In this document: positions 1 to 13,400 of the stretch, piece by piece
How positions within the stretch are numbered: the stretch's first letter is position 1
How the letters are laid out: every line of letters starts with the position of its first letter
NCBI GenBank assembly: GCA_014549065.1
Contig: JACDOX010000506.1
Span: 124,001 to 188,000, forward strand
Reading direction: 5' to 3'
DNA length: 64,000 bases
Origin: Cardinalis cardinalis
Taxonomy: Eukaryota; Chordata; Aves; Passeriformes; Cardinalidae
Notes under the pieces: generated by a model
Seen by the model: the letters and a program-made list of their open reading frames with translations, nothing else
What the model was told of the DNA's origin: nothing
Databases searched by the model: none
Position numbers and translations under genes: made by a program

Positions 1-1366
1 TCAACCTTTTGCTTATCCTCATCTGCCATGTGTAGGCTCTCCTGATTAGGTGACACTGTTAGACTGAGTTGCAATTTTTGTCTTGCAGATACAGCCTCAT
101 ACTCCAGCAAAGCAACAGAAGGCTTACCAGGGGAGGTAGCCATGTGCAAGACTCCACTCAGAAAGATGTAGTCAGGAAAGTAGGAACTGAAAAATTAGCT
201 CTGCCTGATACATAGTGACTCAACTGTGCATTTTGCTAGGACGTGCATGTGCAGATCACAGAAAGCTCTGAAAAAAATCACTAAACAACTTTCCATCTTC
301 CACAGAGGAAAATATAATTACCCATATTTTATAGCTGGGGAAAAGGGAGAGGTTACTGAAGGTGAGAGAACTCTCTGGGCTAAAAATGTTCAGCATTCAA
401 GATGAGGAATTAGGACAACTATCCCTGGACAGATGCCTAGGGACAGCTGCAGGATTTTCATGAAAAGATATTGCTCCCCCGGTGTGACCTTGTCTGCTGT
501 TTGTTCAGCTCATTGTCCTCTGATGGTTTTCTTCGATTGTGCACAAATGACTGGAGCACTTCATCTTATCCTGTTGGTGCTGAAGTACATTCCATAGTAT
601 GGTGAAAAACTGAGAGCAGCACAGGCAGAGTGGAACAAGACTAGAGGAAGGATAAGAATGAACCTGAAAGAAGAGATAAGGGCTGTATATTCTATATGTG
701 TCACACTGAGTCATCAGTGTCACACTGATGATAGAGGAGCTATGATGTTTATATATCTTCATTGGCATGGTGGCATTAACATGCAAAGATGATGTAGTGA
801 ATCCTGTGGACAAACTTGCCCTCTATGAATATATCAGCTCTTTCCTCCTAGAGTCTCCTTATCTCCTTATGAAGGACTAGCAACCATGACATTGGGTGCA
901 ACAGATTTTTGTCTCATTGTTTTGCTCACTTGAGCTAATTCAAATGTTCATTGTAGTTTTGTCACTTTCCCACCAGCGTCCTCAGCTTCAGTGGTTGCAA
1001 ATGTCAGCATGGGCTCCATCAAAACTGTTCTGAACTGGAGCATCAGCCAGGTGTGTAGGTGGGCTAATTAACAGAGAGGCAAAAGCTGCAAGAAATGTTT
1101 TAATGGGATTGCATTGCAAACCAGAGAGAAGCAATCAACTACAATTTTCCTGGGGGTACTCTTAGCCTAGACAATACTCCAATATAGTCCTAACTCCTCA
1201 CAACCATTGTGTGGCTGTCCCAGTATTTCATACACTGCCTTGTAAGAAGGAATGTATCTTCCTAAGCCATCCTGTCATCTCCTTCTGGTGTTATTTCTAT
1301 GTATTTTTTCTTCAAATGTCTCTTGAAGGTCCTTCACACAATTTTTTTTCTTCTTTTTCTCCCCAG
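1..1366 (+). other. PAMR1: PAMR1 intron (5' part outside window)
   Basis: No coding exon is visible here. The exons for the signal peptide and Cys-rich N-terminal region (about 127 residues in human PAMR1) are not found, so the window starts inside an intron. The stretch ends in a polypyrimidine tract (about 1341-1364) and a CCCCAG acceptor at 1361-1366. Short ORFs here show no family resemblance. Confidence 0.8.
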
Positions 1367-1481
1367 GGTGTGGGCAGGTTCTTCGGGCCTCCAGAGGTCA
1401 GATTTTGCTGGAGGGTTACCCACTGAATGCACGATGTGAATGGACTATCCATGTTCAAGCTGGATTTAACATTGAGTTAAG
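1367..1481 (+). CDS. PAMR1: PAMR1 exon: first part of CUB domain
   Basis: The exon begins with two bases completing an Arg codon, then CGQVLRASRGQILLEGYPLN, and ends at AG|GTAGGT (phase 2). It carries the first two CUB cysteines (C in RCGQ and C in ARCEW), which pair in CUB folds. The acceptor is CCCCAG after a T-rich tract. CUB modules mediate protein-protein or calcium-dependent contacts in extracellular proteins. The match to human PAMR1 residues from about 128 is close, so this is taken as the fourth or a nearby exon of the gene. Confidence 0.95.
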
Positions 1482-4400
1482 GTAGGTTCTGCTGACTTTC
1501 AGCCAGCTCTGATTTCAGGTGGGCATTGGGGTGTGTGGGTAACCAAGAGTCAAAGAGAGTGAGCAGCTGTGAGCCCTGGGGCAGTGAAGGTATAGCAACC
1601 ACTTTGCTTTTGGTACCACAGCTCTTTCCCCTGGTCTGGCTGGTGATGGACAGGCTCTGGACAGATCAGTGCTGTGCTTTCAATTCGACATTGAGGAGAG
1701 ATGGATGCTGAGGAGAGTTTCTCAGGCATTGGGCCTCATTAGAGGTGTTTTCAAGACCTTGACAGCAAAGCACCCAATATTTTCTGAACTAAGCTGTACC
1801 AGACTGAACTAAGACATTCTTTGAAGAAAAGGTATAAGAATGTTTTAATATAATGTCTCGTGCAAGGAGAGAGTTGCCCATGAGTCCTACCTTGCATTTA
1901 GTCTTCATTTTTCATCTCTCTCTTTTTTTTTTCCCCTCTCTCTTTTCACCAACCTTGTTTTCTATCAGCCTCACTTATTCCTCTCACCATTCCTACACCT
2001 GGAGGATGTGATTGGTTTTCCTGCAAGTCTCAGAATCACAGAATTAACTAGGTTGGAAAAGACCTTTGAGAAGATCAAGTCCAACCTGTGACCTAACACC
2101 GCCTTATCAGCTAGACCATGGCACTCAGTGCCACATCCAGTCTTTTTTTAAACACCTTCAGGGATGGTGACTCCACCACCTCCCTGAGCAGCTCATTCCA
2201 CTGCCCCATCACTCTTTCAGCGATTAATTTTTTCCTAAAGTCTAGCCTAAACTTCCACTCACACAGCCTAAGACCGTGTCCTATTGTCCTGTCATCGCTC
2301 TTCTGAGCTGTGTATGCTTGGAGCTGTTAACCAATCCCTAATGCCCCAAGCTCACAGTTCCTGCCTAGTGCAGGAGAGCCTCTTGTTGGTGTAGTTAATG
2401 ATGTTTCCAAATGTACACAGCAGGGTGCTCACACATGCAGCGGGAAGTATGGCAGGGGGTGGTACTGGAAACACAGTAGCTAATATAATAAAAAGAATAG
2501 CTTAACCCTTCACATCAATATTTCACCGACTTTGGAGCCCAGGCAAAAGAACTATGCTAAATACATAAACAGTTAAAATACGCCTAAACAGTTAAAATAT
2601 GTTTGAAGAGAAACTTAATGGGAGGAAGAGCAACAAATCAGTTGAAAAGAAGAGCTTGTGGCTTTCCCACACTAATCCACTTTTTCCAGACCTGCAAATG
2701 CAAGCCTATTGTGTAGTTCTGAGCTGTTATTGCCTAGATGGTGTTGTCTAGAAGACACAGGAAGAATGCCATGAGGAAGAGTTTTCTGTGCACATGACAC
2801 AACTTTGCATCAGTGTCAGTCAGCATGGATTGTGTCTGCCTTCTTTTTAAGAGATATTGTTGGTGAGGTGTATGATTTGCACCACCCAAGCTTAGAGGTG
2901 ACATTTTTCTACATTTCTGAAAAGGGCTTTGTTCATTGTGAGGCTTAAAAAGTGCTTCAAGAGCTACAGGTGTCACCCTGTCTTTGCTGTTGCGGGGATG
3001 GATGTGTGAGAGTGGAAATGGATCCTGTGCATGCACGTCATTATTGAATGCACCTATCTCTGGGCAAAGTGTTAACAGCCAGATGGCATGGGGCACAAGA
3101 TGCAAGAAAGGGACCAGAGGTTATTTTAGCAAAGAACACTATATTGAAGAGCAGAACTTGCTGTGGCTGCGCAAAGGAGACTCTAATCTGTTTTCAAAGC
3201 AGTAGAATGGGGAGTGCTGTAGTTAACAGATGTACTAACTCTTTGGAGAAATCAGACTTCCACTCTTAGACCCTGAGGGCCACCCACATGCAGACTAGGA
3301 AGATGTGTCCCATGAGATCCATACATTTCTCTGTATGGTTCAGTTCACTGTTCAACTTTGCTGTTACAGAAGATGGAAAACTTTAACACAAGAGTGCCTT
3401 TCTCTTCCTCCCTATGTCCACTGTAGTGTCCATGTAGTTGACCCTTCCTGCAATCAAATAAACATAGTACTAGGTATCACCCTGATGTGAAATAAATGTT
3501 ACGTTTCAACTGTGAAGGTCTCCAAGAGGGAAGCCTGAACTACCAAACTTCTGTTGTCATCATCTAATTTATCTGAGCTGACTAACATTGGAGAATCCTA
3601 AAGCCCTTTGCCTAGCCTGATGATGAGCCTAATATCTCAATGCCTAGAAATCTCAGTGGTTGACATAGAACTCCCAGTGAAAGATTAGGAGCTCTCCTGA
3701 ATGTCCACACTTAATCCCAACACCCTGCAAGTCCTGCAGGAGGCATAGAGGAAAACCTTCTTGGCAAAGATGGAACAGGAGTTCCTCACAGAAAGTAACC
3801 CTGTAGTGTGTTCTGAGTCAGTAGTTGACATCTTCAAGATGCACCACCTCAGAGCTGTCCATTGAGGTATTTCAGCAGTTAGATATTGTGGAAAATGTGT
3901 ACACTTAATGTAAAACTTCACCTTTAGGCTACTCCTACACAGAAGGGCAGGTTCACCTAAGCTAACCAACAGAGCCTGCCTCCTGGGTCTGCCATCCATG
4001 TTTCCTTCACTGTATTTTCATATAAACGTGCTGATCCCCTCTGTGGGTGATAACTGCTTAGAGCTGTAATGCACAGCCAACACTGTGCTGAATCAGCACA
4101 ACTGCCAACAAAAGAACTCCATTTTTCATTCTCTCTGTGCACAAATCCTGTTTGCTACCACTCTGGCTTGCAAGGGCAGGGATGGGGACAGGGTAATACA
4201 GAGGGTGAACAAAGTGGTTGTCTTTGCTTACATAGGGCAGGAAGAGTAAAACTCCCAGGAGCACAGAAAAATCTTCCCTTGCTTTAAGCTGTGCCATGCA
4301 GTCCTTCAGGGGCTGGCTCAGTAGAGCTGTTTTGATAAATAATGTCCATGTTGTGGTGGTAGTTTGTTTTCTCTGCTTTTTTTGCCAGCCTTGGGGATTT

Positions 4401-7400
4401 TTTTGGGTTGTGATGTATAGGCTCCCTCAGCCTGAGTCACATCAAGGATGTCATATCACAAGTAGCTCACAAATTCCAATTCTTTTCTTAAGTGCCTCAG
4501 CAGAGATGCAGTTTTAAATATGGCCTTTGGCTAGAAGATTTCCTCAGAGGAGTTGGCCAATATGTGCCCACTGCAGCCACTGATGAAGTCAAGACAATAC
4601 TTTTCATTCTATTTTATATCTGATGACCTGTAGCACAAAATTAGCATGCTGAGTTTTATAATATCCAATAGACTTATGATATAATTACACTTTCACTGGT
4701 GAGGAAACTGAAGTCTGTTGAATTGTGTGTACTTGAGGCTTAAACAGCAATAGACCTCATGGTCTGTAAAGGGTCCTGTCAGCTGGGCCATAGCCAAGAG
4801 GTTTTTAAAAACTTTGGCAGGTTTCCTGACCTGCCAATTCTGAGTCTTAATCACAGGATCCCATGTCATCAGTACAGTGTATCTGCCTCCTTGCCAAGTT
4901 AAATAAAATGCAAGTCAGAACTCATATGCCTTTCACATTTTCCACTCTCTTTTCATCATTTTTTAAAACAGAGAAAGCAAACAATTAAAACCAGTATTCT
5001 TTGTATGGTTCTTTCATTCTCTGTGCCCATGTCTTGACATTCTTTGTTCAGGGACACGCATCAAGAGACAGTTTACCTTTACATCTATAAATAATACTGC
5101 TCCCAGTACATGGTGGGAATTCCAGAAATTTTCCTTCTGTACTTGCCACATACTTAATTTTAATCAGAAATGTACCCGTTCAGAAAACCAGAAAGTATTT
5201 TTAGGATTGGGTCAGGATAAACTGTAGCCTGATAAATGTGACAAAGATGAAGGGGTTAATTTGTGTTGCTCTATAACTTCCATAAGGGTAGATCCCTGGG
5301 GTATGTTTCACCAGTGAAAGAATGTTTTGAAAATGTAGTGTATAACCTGATACGTATGAGGATGTCTCTGACAGACCTGACAGAACTAGAATTCAACTCA
5401 TGCATTTTATGCAAAGCCAAGTTGAATTATCTCTCTCTAATGCATATTTAAAGCAGATGTTTTGTTTTTTCTTCTACATTCCATCAGATGATTTAAAAAA
5501 ATGAGGGGCTCTGCTCCATTGGTGCAGGTTCCTACAACTGCTCAGTCATTTCTCTGTAGGTAGTGTACTTCTGATGTTCAAAAATCAGCCATATGACCTG
5601 AACAAAGGTGACTGAGTGAAGAGGCCTCTTAAGTCAGCTCATGAGTTGTCAAGGGAAGGTGGAGGAACATGGAGGCCTCCTTAACATGGGTGTCTGAGTC
5701 TCAAGATAAGAATAGTATGAAACAGGCTCCAGAATTCTCTTCCCTTCAGACTGTGAGGTCCAGGAGCAGATCCAAAATTTGTCTCACCTCTTTGGTGTGA
5801 AAATGCAGTCTTTGCAAACCACTAGGCCCATACTGGAATAGGCAATGTGGGAGATACAGCCTAATCGTAAATACACATCTGCAGTGTTAGGAGTCTTCAG
5901 GAAGATTGAGTACATAATGAGTTTCATTTATAAAATATCCTGCTGAACAGTTAGTAGCACAGCCTCTCCCAGGCCCATTTCTCCTTTTCCTGCTGCACCA
6001 AGGCTGAGCCCAGCCCCCTGACCATTGCACATTCTCCAGAGGCACTTGGTGTTGCTCCTTCTGTTTCTCGTTCATATTCTGGTGGGGTGCTTTGGCTCTG
6101 TGCCCACCTGAATTCCAGTGGCAGCATATAGCATGGCTGTTAATGAACAAAAGCCTTGCACAGTGGCTGGATCGAAGTTAGGAAAGGACAGACATTGTGG
6201 GAAAAGGCTTTAAGTATTTCCCTTCTGCACTAATTCCTGTGCCTTATTTCTGTTCTCAAAAGACGGGCAAGTGCCACACATTGGGGATTTACTACCATTC
6301 TGCTTTCTAATGCAAAATGTGCTGCAGTATTTTGATTCTGTTTCTGTGGCTGTTTCTGCTTCTGTTACATCCCCAAGCTTTCCTTGTATCCCTAATTGCT
6401 GACTTCTGAACCTCACAATGTAAACAGCTTTTGAACCTTGTTATTCTATACTGTAACTTTCAGTACTTAGAACTTTATTTAGGCCAAATAGAACAATTTT
6501 TAGCAAACAACGACAGTAGAAATATGCCCCCTGCAGTGCCTGACCCTGCATGAAAGTTCTGACATTGTATTATGGTTAGGGACCTGATGCACATGTATAG
6601 ACTGTATGACTTCAATTTAGACTTCTCTGTTCTGATACTTGTATGTTCTCATGGGGCAACTGTATAGTTGAGCCAGCTTCTAGGGGTCATGGTGCAGAAA
6701 TTGAGATGAGTGAGGGGTCTTTGTGTGGTTAAGGGTGTGTTGATTCACTGATGGGGTAGGCCCTAAATACCTAAATGCCCAAATAAATAATATTCAGGGT
6801 ACCAAGGTAAGCAGTCTGACTGTTTGTCCTTGTTCCCCAAGATTTTCCATGCTGAGCCTGGAGTTTGATTATATGTGCCAGTATGACTATGTGGAGATTC
6901 GTGATGGGGACAATTTGGACAGTCAAATAATAAAGAAATTCTGTGGAAATGAGAGGCCACCTCCCATCCGAAGCACTGGGTCTTCACTCCATGTCCTCTT
7001 CCAGTCTGATGGATCCAAGAACTTTGATGGATTTCATGCTGTCTTTGAAGAAATTACAGGTAACCTAATCTAAAAGTGGAACATGCCACTCATTCTCATT
7101 AATTCAATTTCACTAATCTCTTTGCCTGTTTTGCTTCATTAAAAACTTTCATGCTGTGTTGCCAACAGCAACTTACATAAAGTCAGTGTGGGGAAGATTC
7201 AAAAGCTGTCAGATGGCATGTGAATGTGAGGCTCTTCTAAAAAAGACTGAATTCCTTCTACTTGTGTGAAGAACAAGCACATCAGCCAGCAGAGAAAAGC
7301 TGCTGTTTTGTGTGACTTTTCTTTTTGAATTGAAGAATTAAGAGCACAGAGAAAGTAGAGGAAGGGGCATGTGTATCTGCAGTGGTAGAATTGCTCAATG

Positions 7401-10400
7401 CTATATGCAGGAGCAGAGTCATTGTCTCAAGCAGCAAAAACCTGATGCAAAGTCTCATAGATAGTTCAGTGAAAATGCCCTGACAGAACTCTTGTGTTGG
7501 CTCATCTACCTTTAGGAATTAAAAAAAAAACCAACCAACCAAGACCAAAACAAACAAAAAATCCCCAAGTGTGTACACAGAACGAATTATTTTCTCTAAG
7601 GAAAAAAAATGAAGAGGCATTTCCCATTCTGTGATGATCTCAATGTTATGAATGGCAGAAGTGGGGCTCCAGAATTACTGGTTTCATTACTACTCAGTGC
7701 TTCAGTCCCCTACCTTGCTTTCCATAGTTTCAAAATAGCACTGAAAGTGTAGCTGGCTTGTTTTTTGCCATTGGATTTGCAGCAGCCTCCACGCTCATCC
7801 TGGATCTTCCTTATTTAGCTATGTAAGGAATTTTGGTCAAATCTATCTACAGAACTCCTGGCACAGAAGACTAATCACACTGTGCTGTTTTGCCACAGAT
7901 AAACCCTGCAGGATCTATGACTCACCATAACTTGCCTTCTGTACACCCTGGTGACCCACATTTCATGAGGCCATCCAGGGTATATCTGGCTCAGGAAATT
8001 TAGTTAGTTTATATAACCCTTACATAAATACACAAACCTAGCTCTTTACAATGATCAGAGGTGTATCTAGCAATATGAAATGTTCATACTTCTGGATGTA
8101 GCTCCTATGCCATTTCTCAGCCTGCCCTGCTCTTCAAATGTCACCTTTAGTACCTGCTAGCAGGAGCAGTTAGCTATTGATAGTTTGCCTGGGCTTACAG
8201 CAGGAGAGGTGATATAGAACAAATGAGTGTGGCGTGGGCTATGTTGCATAAGGGCTGCCTACACTCAGGGAACTAACATTTTCCATATGGTGCAAGCTGA
8301 ATTGGTTCTGTTTTCTCTGCCCAGCAGGGAACACTCGGTATTTGAATATTGTGGAGCACTTTATTTCCGCCCCATTTTGAGTGGTAATTATTCTGAGGTT
8401 GTGAGGCTGCAAGTGTGGTAATCCACACAGAGCACATTGTAAAGGGCTTCTCAGAGTTTGTGAGGAGCTCTATTTGTGCACTTTATTATGAGGCTGTTCT
8501 GGTCTAATGTGTAGTGCAGTGAAAGGCTTTTCAAACACTCCCAGTGTTTTTTTATGTGAAGCACTAACCTGGCCAGCAGGACCATTTAAGGGAAGAATAG
8601 AGTGTGCATGGGGCAGCATAGAATTGAAAGTGGGGGCAGCACAGGATCGAAAGCTCTGGCAGCACATTGAAAACTGAAGCATTTGCCCTGAAATTTCCTT
8701 CTGTGCACAGCACTGTGGAAGAGCCAAGGTCCCCAGAACAGATTTCACGGGGCTTACTAAAGCAATTCCCTATGCTGCAGGTGAGAGCAGCAGCAACAGA
8801 GGTGTTTACAGGATGTGGAATAGGACATGAAGGTGATCTGGTGTCCCCCAGCACTTTAGTGGTGTAGTGGAAAGGAACTTGAAGAAGTATGCCAAAAGTG
8901 AATTCCTTTTTTTTCTGCCTCCTCTTCCTGTGAGCTCTGTACTGGCTTAGAAGCCATAGTTTGCTGAAGCAGGGGCACTGACTGCACAGAGATGACTGGT
9001 TCAGATTCCAGAAGGGTCTTCATTGATACAAAATAAGCTGCAAAGCCTATATCTCCTTTAGGAAAGGTCACTGTGTGTATAGTTATTAAAGGATGAAACC
9101 ACACAACCTGCTGTGCTGCCTAGTCTGGAAGCAGGTGCTAGGTCCCATCCCATGCCAAGTAAGAAATGGGAACCAGTAATTGGCATGAGTGACTAGAAGT
9201 CACAGAATTCAGAATTCAGATGAGAAGCATGGGAGGCCAGATGGGGAACTATCAGAGTCTCTTAAGGATTAGACATATGCTGGATCCAGTTAGGTGAAAG
9301 CCAGTTACTGACTTCCAATAACGCTTTCCTTTCTGTACACCCAAGCTAGTGGACATAACATAGTGACTTTAAACATTTGTAGCATTGTCCCTTGTTGTTT
9401 GACTTAAGCTAGGAAATCAAGACTCCTAAAAACAGAAAAAATATTTAATGGTTTTTAGTATCAGGCATTTTCAAGGAGAGAATCTGACATTTACCCTGAT
9501 TCACTTGACTTGCTTACTTTTCCAGAATCAGGAAACAAAGCTGGGACAAAGACAAAGATAAAAGTTCACTAGCTTTAACCAGTGACTACAAAAATATCAG
9601 TCTGTAAAGAGTCTTCTACTTCTCCTTCCCTTTCTCAGTGATATTTTACATTAGTTTAATACAGTACAATTGCCACATATATGTTTTATTTTAAAGAATT
9701 AATTACTGTCCTTATTCAGGCCTTAATCTTCAATTAGACATGGAAGATATTCATTGCCTGGCCATGTATAAATTGCTCTTACATCACCACATGAAGCCTC
9801 CAGAGAAATCCATATGTGGCATCTATTTCTTACCTCATGCCATCTGGATAATAAGAAACTTCTCCGAGAGAAGCTGCTCTGAGGTCGGTCCGTATGGTGG
9901 CAGTGACAGATCCTGGCACCCGGGGGCTTTTCCTGAGTTGGGAGACACCTGAGGAGCGTGTGGGAGGCGCTGAGGAGATCTGCACAGTGCCAGAACAAGC
10001 ACCCCTCTGTAGCCCCATGCCTTTCAGAGCAGCCCAGGGTGCAGCCAGGGTGTGCAGCAGTTCATGGCACCTTGGGAGTGTAGGAAGGGCAAGGTCCTGC
10101 TGCAGCTGCAGAGCAGAGCCTAGGCAGGGGTCAGCACCCCTTGGGAGGGAGTGCAGCCATGGTGACCCCTCAGCAGGAACCTGTCTTCTGCATGCACCAG
10201 GAAGGAGGTGATGACCCAGGCAGGGCTGCCACATAAACATGGAGCCATGCAGGTCTGGCTGCAGGGAGGGCCAGAGCCTGTCTCTTTTGACTCAGTCATC
10301 GCTGGCAACCTGCCTTCCCACTCTCCTTGAGCAGAGGGCCTGCAAGGCAAGGACTGGGGCAGCAAACTCCTTCCCACCATAAGAGATGACCAGTGTTGTT

Positions 10401-13400
10401 CCTGAGGAGCCTCAACGTACATGTGTCTCTGGGACCTGATGACATACACCCCAGAGTCCTGAGGGAATTGGCTGATGTAGTTGCCAAGTCACTTTTCATG
10501 ATATTTGAAAAGTCATGGCAGTTAGGTGAAGTCCCTGGTGACTGGAAAAGAGATAAAAATGCACCCATTTTTTAAAAGGGATAGAAGGAAGGACCACAGA
10601 AACTACTGACCTGTCAGCCTCACCTCTGTGCCTGGGAAGTTCATGGAACAGGTCCTCCCAAAAGCTGTGCTGAGCCGCGTGAAGGACAGGGAGGTGATTC
10701 AGGACAGCCAGAACAGCTTCACCAAAGGCAAATCCTGCCCTGACCAATCTAGTGGCTTTCTACAGTCGAGGGACTACACCAGTGCACAAGGGAAGGGCTA
10801 CAGATGTCACGTCCATGAACTTTCATAAGGCCTTTGGACATGGCCACAATATCCTTCTGGCTAAACTGGAGAGAGATGGATTTGATGGGTGAACTGTTCA
10901 GTGGATGAGCAATTGATTGGATGGTCAGATCTAGAGGGTGGTGGTCAACAGCTCAGTGCCCCAGTGGACATCAGTAACCAGTGATGTCCCTCAGGGGGCC
11001 ATATTGTGGTTTGGATTTTGTGTGATAACACACTAATGTTTTAGTGGTTGTGAAGTAGTGCTTACTCTAAATCAAGGACTCTTCAGTTTCTCTCGCTCTG
11101 ACAGTGAGGAATTGCACAAGAAGCTGGGAGGGAGCATGGCCAGAACAGCTGACCCAAAGTGGCCAAAGGGATATGCCATACCAGAGAATATCATAATAAC
11201 TGGAGGGAGTTGGTTGGGAGCATGGTTTGCTGCTTGGGGAGGGCCTGGGCTTGAGTCAGTGGTGGGGTGAACAACTGTGTTGTGGATAGATAGTTTTTTC
11301 TTTCCAGCATTATTTCTCTCTCTCTCTCTTTCAATATAATTTTTATTCCTATTATAATTATTATCATCATCATCATATTTTATTTTATTTCAATTATTAA
11401 AGTGTTCATATCTCAATCCATGAAGTTTAGTTTTTCTTTCTCAATTCTTCTCCCCTCCAGCACTGGTGGAGTGAGTAGCAGCATGGTACTCAGCTGCCAG
11501 CTGGGGTTAAACCACAATAGTTCTATTGACTCATCTCCTCTTAGAGCAGGCACCAAAAAACATGTGTGTGTATGTTATTACACAATGGAATTTTCTGGTT
11601 TTTAATGCACAGTTAGACATTCTGATATTAAGTTATGCTGGTGTATACAACCTGTATACATTTTGATGTGTATCACTGTTAGATTGTTGTATGCAAGAGT
11701 TTCCCAGGGACAAAGCAACTCCCAAAATCTAAACCAACAAGGTCCGAGACACAAAAAGCCTGCAAAAACCATGGATCCCAGAACCTATCCCTAAACTCTG
11801 GGTTGAATGGTAGGAAAAATGTAGGTTGCTATTAGACTTCTTTAATTTAGTCAAAGCTCTAAACATTAATTGAACCTGATGTAAATTATTTTTGTTCCAT
11901 AAATCTTTCTCACCGCTTGACTGCAGTTAAAGGAAGATGGTAAAAGTAATGTATGCTGGAAAAAGAACTGCTTATCCCTATTAGATCCCTCCTCTAGTAA
12001 GTAAGGGCAGAAGACTTTTTGACATGCATCAGGCCCTTTACTGTGTCTTTCTAACTTCTAACCATGTTAATATGTAATTTATCCCAAGACACAGCCACCA
12101 TGAGGAAAAACAGGTTCCCCATCCTATGAGAGACCATGAGCATTCTTGCTTTTCTCTTACAGCTTGTTCTTCATCTCCATGTCTTCATGATGGGACATGC
12201 ATTCTGGACAAAAGCAGCACCTACAAGTGTGCCTGTCTGGCTGGCTACACAGGGAATCGCTGTGAAAACTGTGAGTACAGGCACTGTGTGCATGACCAGC
12301 CTCCAGGGCTGTCACTGATGCATTAATTGTAAGGAGTGTTGGTGGTGTGTAGGTTTGGTCAGTCATAGATTCAGAGAAGGCCTTGAGTTTCTTGTGGCAT
12401 TTTTTAAGTCATGTTTCTTGCAGTTCATGGAGATTTCCACTCAGTCATTCTGGAGCTTTATGTCAATGTGTAAAAAGGTAAAACAGACTTGAAGCTGGAA
12501 AACTGCACACAAGAAATCTTTGTAATGGATTAGCCTTATCAGACAGAAGTATCTCTGCCTGCTGCTTTCCACCATGTGCATCAGCTGTTCTCCACTGAAA
12601 ACACATACCCCAGCTGAGCCCTGTGCTTAATGCTCTAGACTGAGTTAGTCATAGGATATTCATCTTTCCTCACATTCCCCTGGAAAGTAGAATTTTGGCA
12701 CCATGAGTGAAAGAGACTTGGGATAAAAACAAATGAAAAAGGGTAGATTCTGTTCATAGCTGTACCTATAGTCATACACCTGGTTTTGTCCTGACAAGTG
12801 AATTGTAAAATTACTGGCTTCAAATCAATTGTCTGTTCCAGTGATTTACTTCTTCATGCATGAGAAAATTTTCCTATAACAGGGCTCAAAAGAACATGAG
12901 GGAGTAAGAATTTTGCAATATATGCCATGATAAAAGCTATATCATCTATACTAGCTGAAAGGAGCATTCTGCAATACTTACAGTCACTGAGCTAATCCTG
13001 GAAGATTTCACTGATGGTGGTGAAATCCACTTGGGATCGTACTTAGCCCAAGACAGAAAGCATGGCTTACTCTATCCTGCTGTGGCATTCCTCTGGCCAT
13101 AAGGCACACAAATGACATTGTATCAATAGAGATATGAAAACAGGGTAGGGACAGATAAGTGCATGTAATGGGAAGCAGAGTTTTCAGTTCTATGTCAAAG
13201 GAACCAATATACACCAAACTTCACTTCAAAATCTTTTCCCCATGTATGCCATTGTTAGGAGTGGATTTATCTCCTGGAATTTCTTTTATTTGATCAAGTT
13301 TAATGATAGTGGCATGATATCTCCTTTGATGAATCATTTTGAGGTAAAAGACATTTCAATTTCTATACATCTGGAAGTAGCTCAGACATGAGGAGAGGTT

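Larger units (their letters stand above)
7060..12162 (+). other. PAMR1: PAMR1 intron with CR1/LTR nest
   Basis: About 5.1 kb. The first 3 kb (7060-10300) shows nothing recognisable beyond an A-rich run at about 7520-7560. From about 9890 the sequence becomes GC richer and leads into a CR1 coding fragment (10320-11004), which abuts a solo LTR (11005-11516). The rest up to the 12161-12162 acceptor is plain intron. Confidence 0.8.

Noticed and set aside
10393..10828. Functional reverse-transcriptase gene
   Set aside because: The CR1 frame is broken by stops and shifts and has no 3' half; it is a decayed fragment.
11005..11516. Complete endogenous retrovirus
   Set aside because: Only one LTR is present, with no internal coding region or second LTR nearby.
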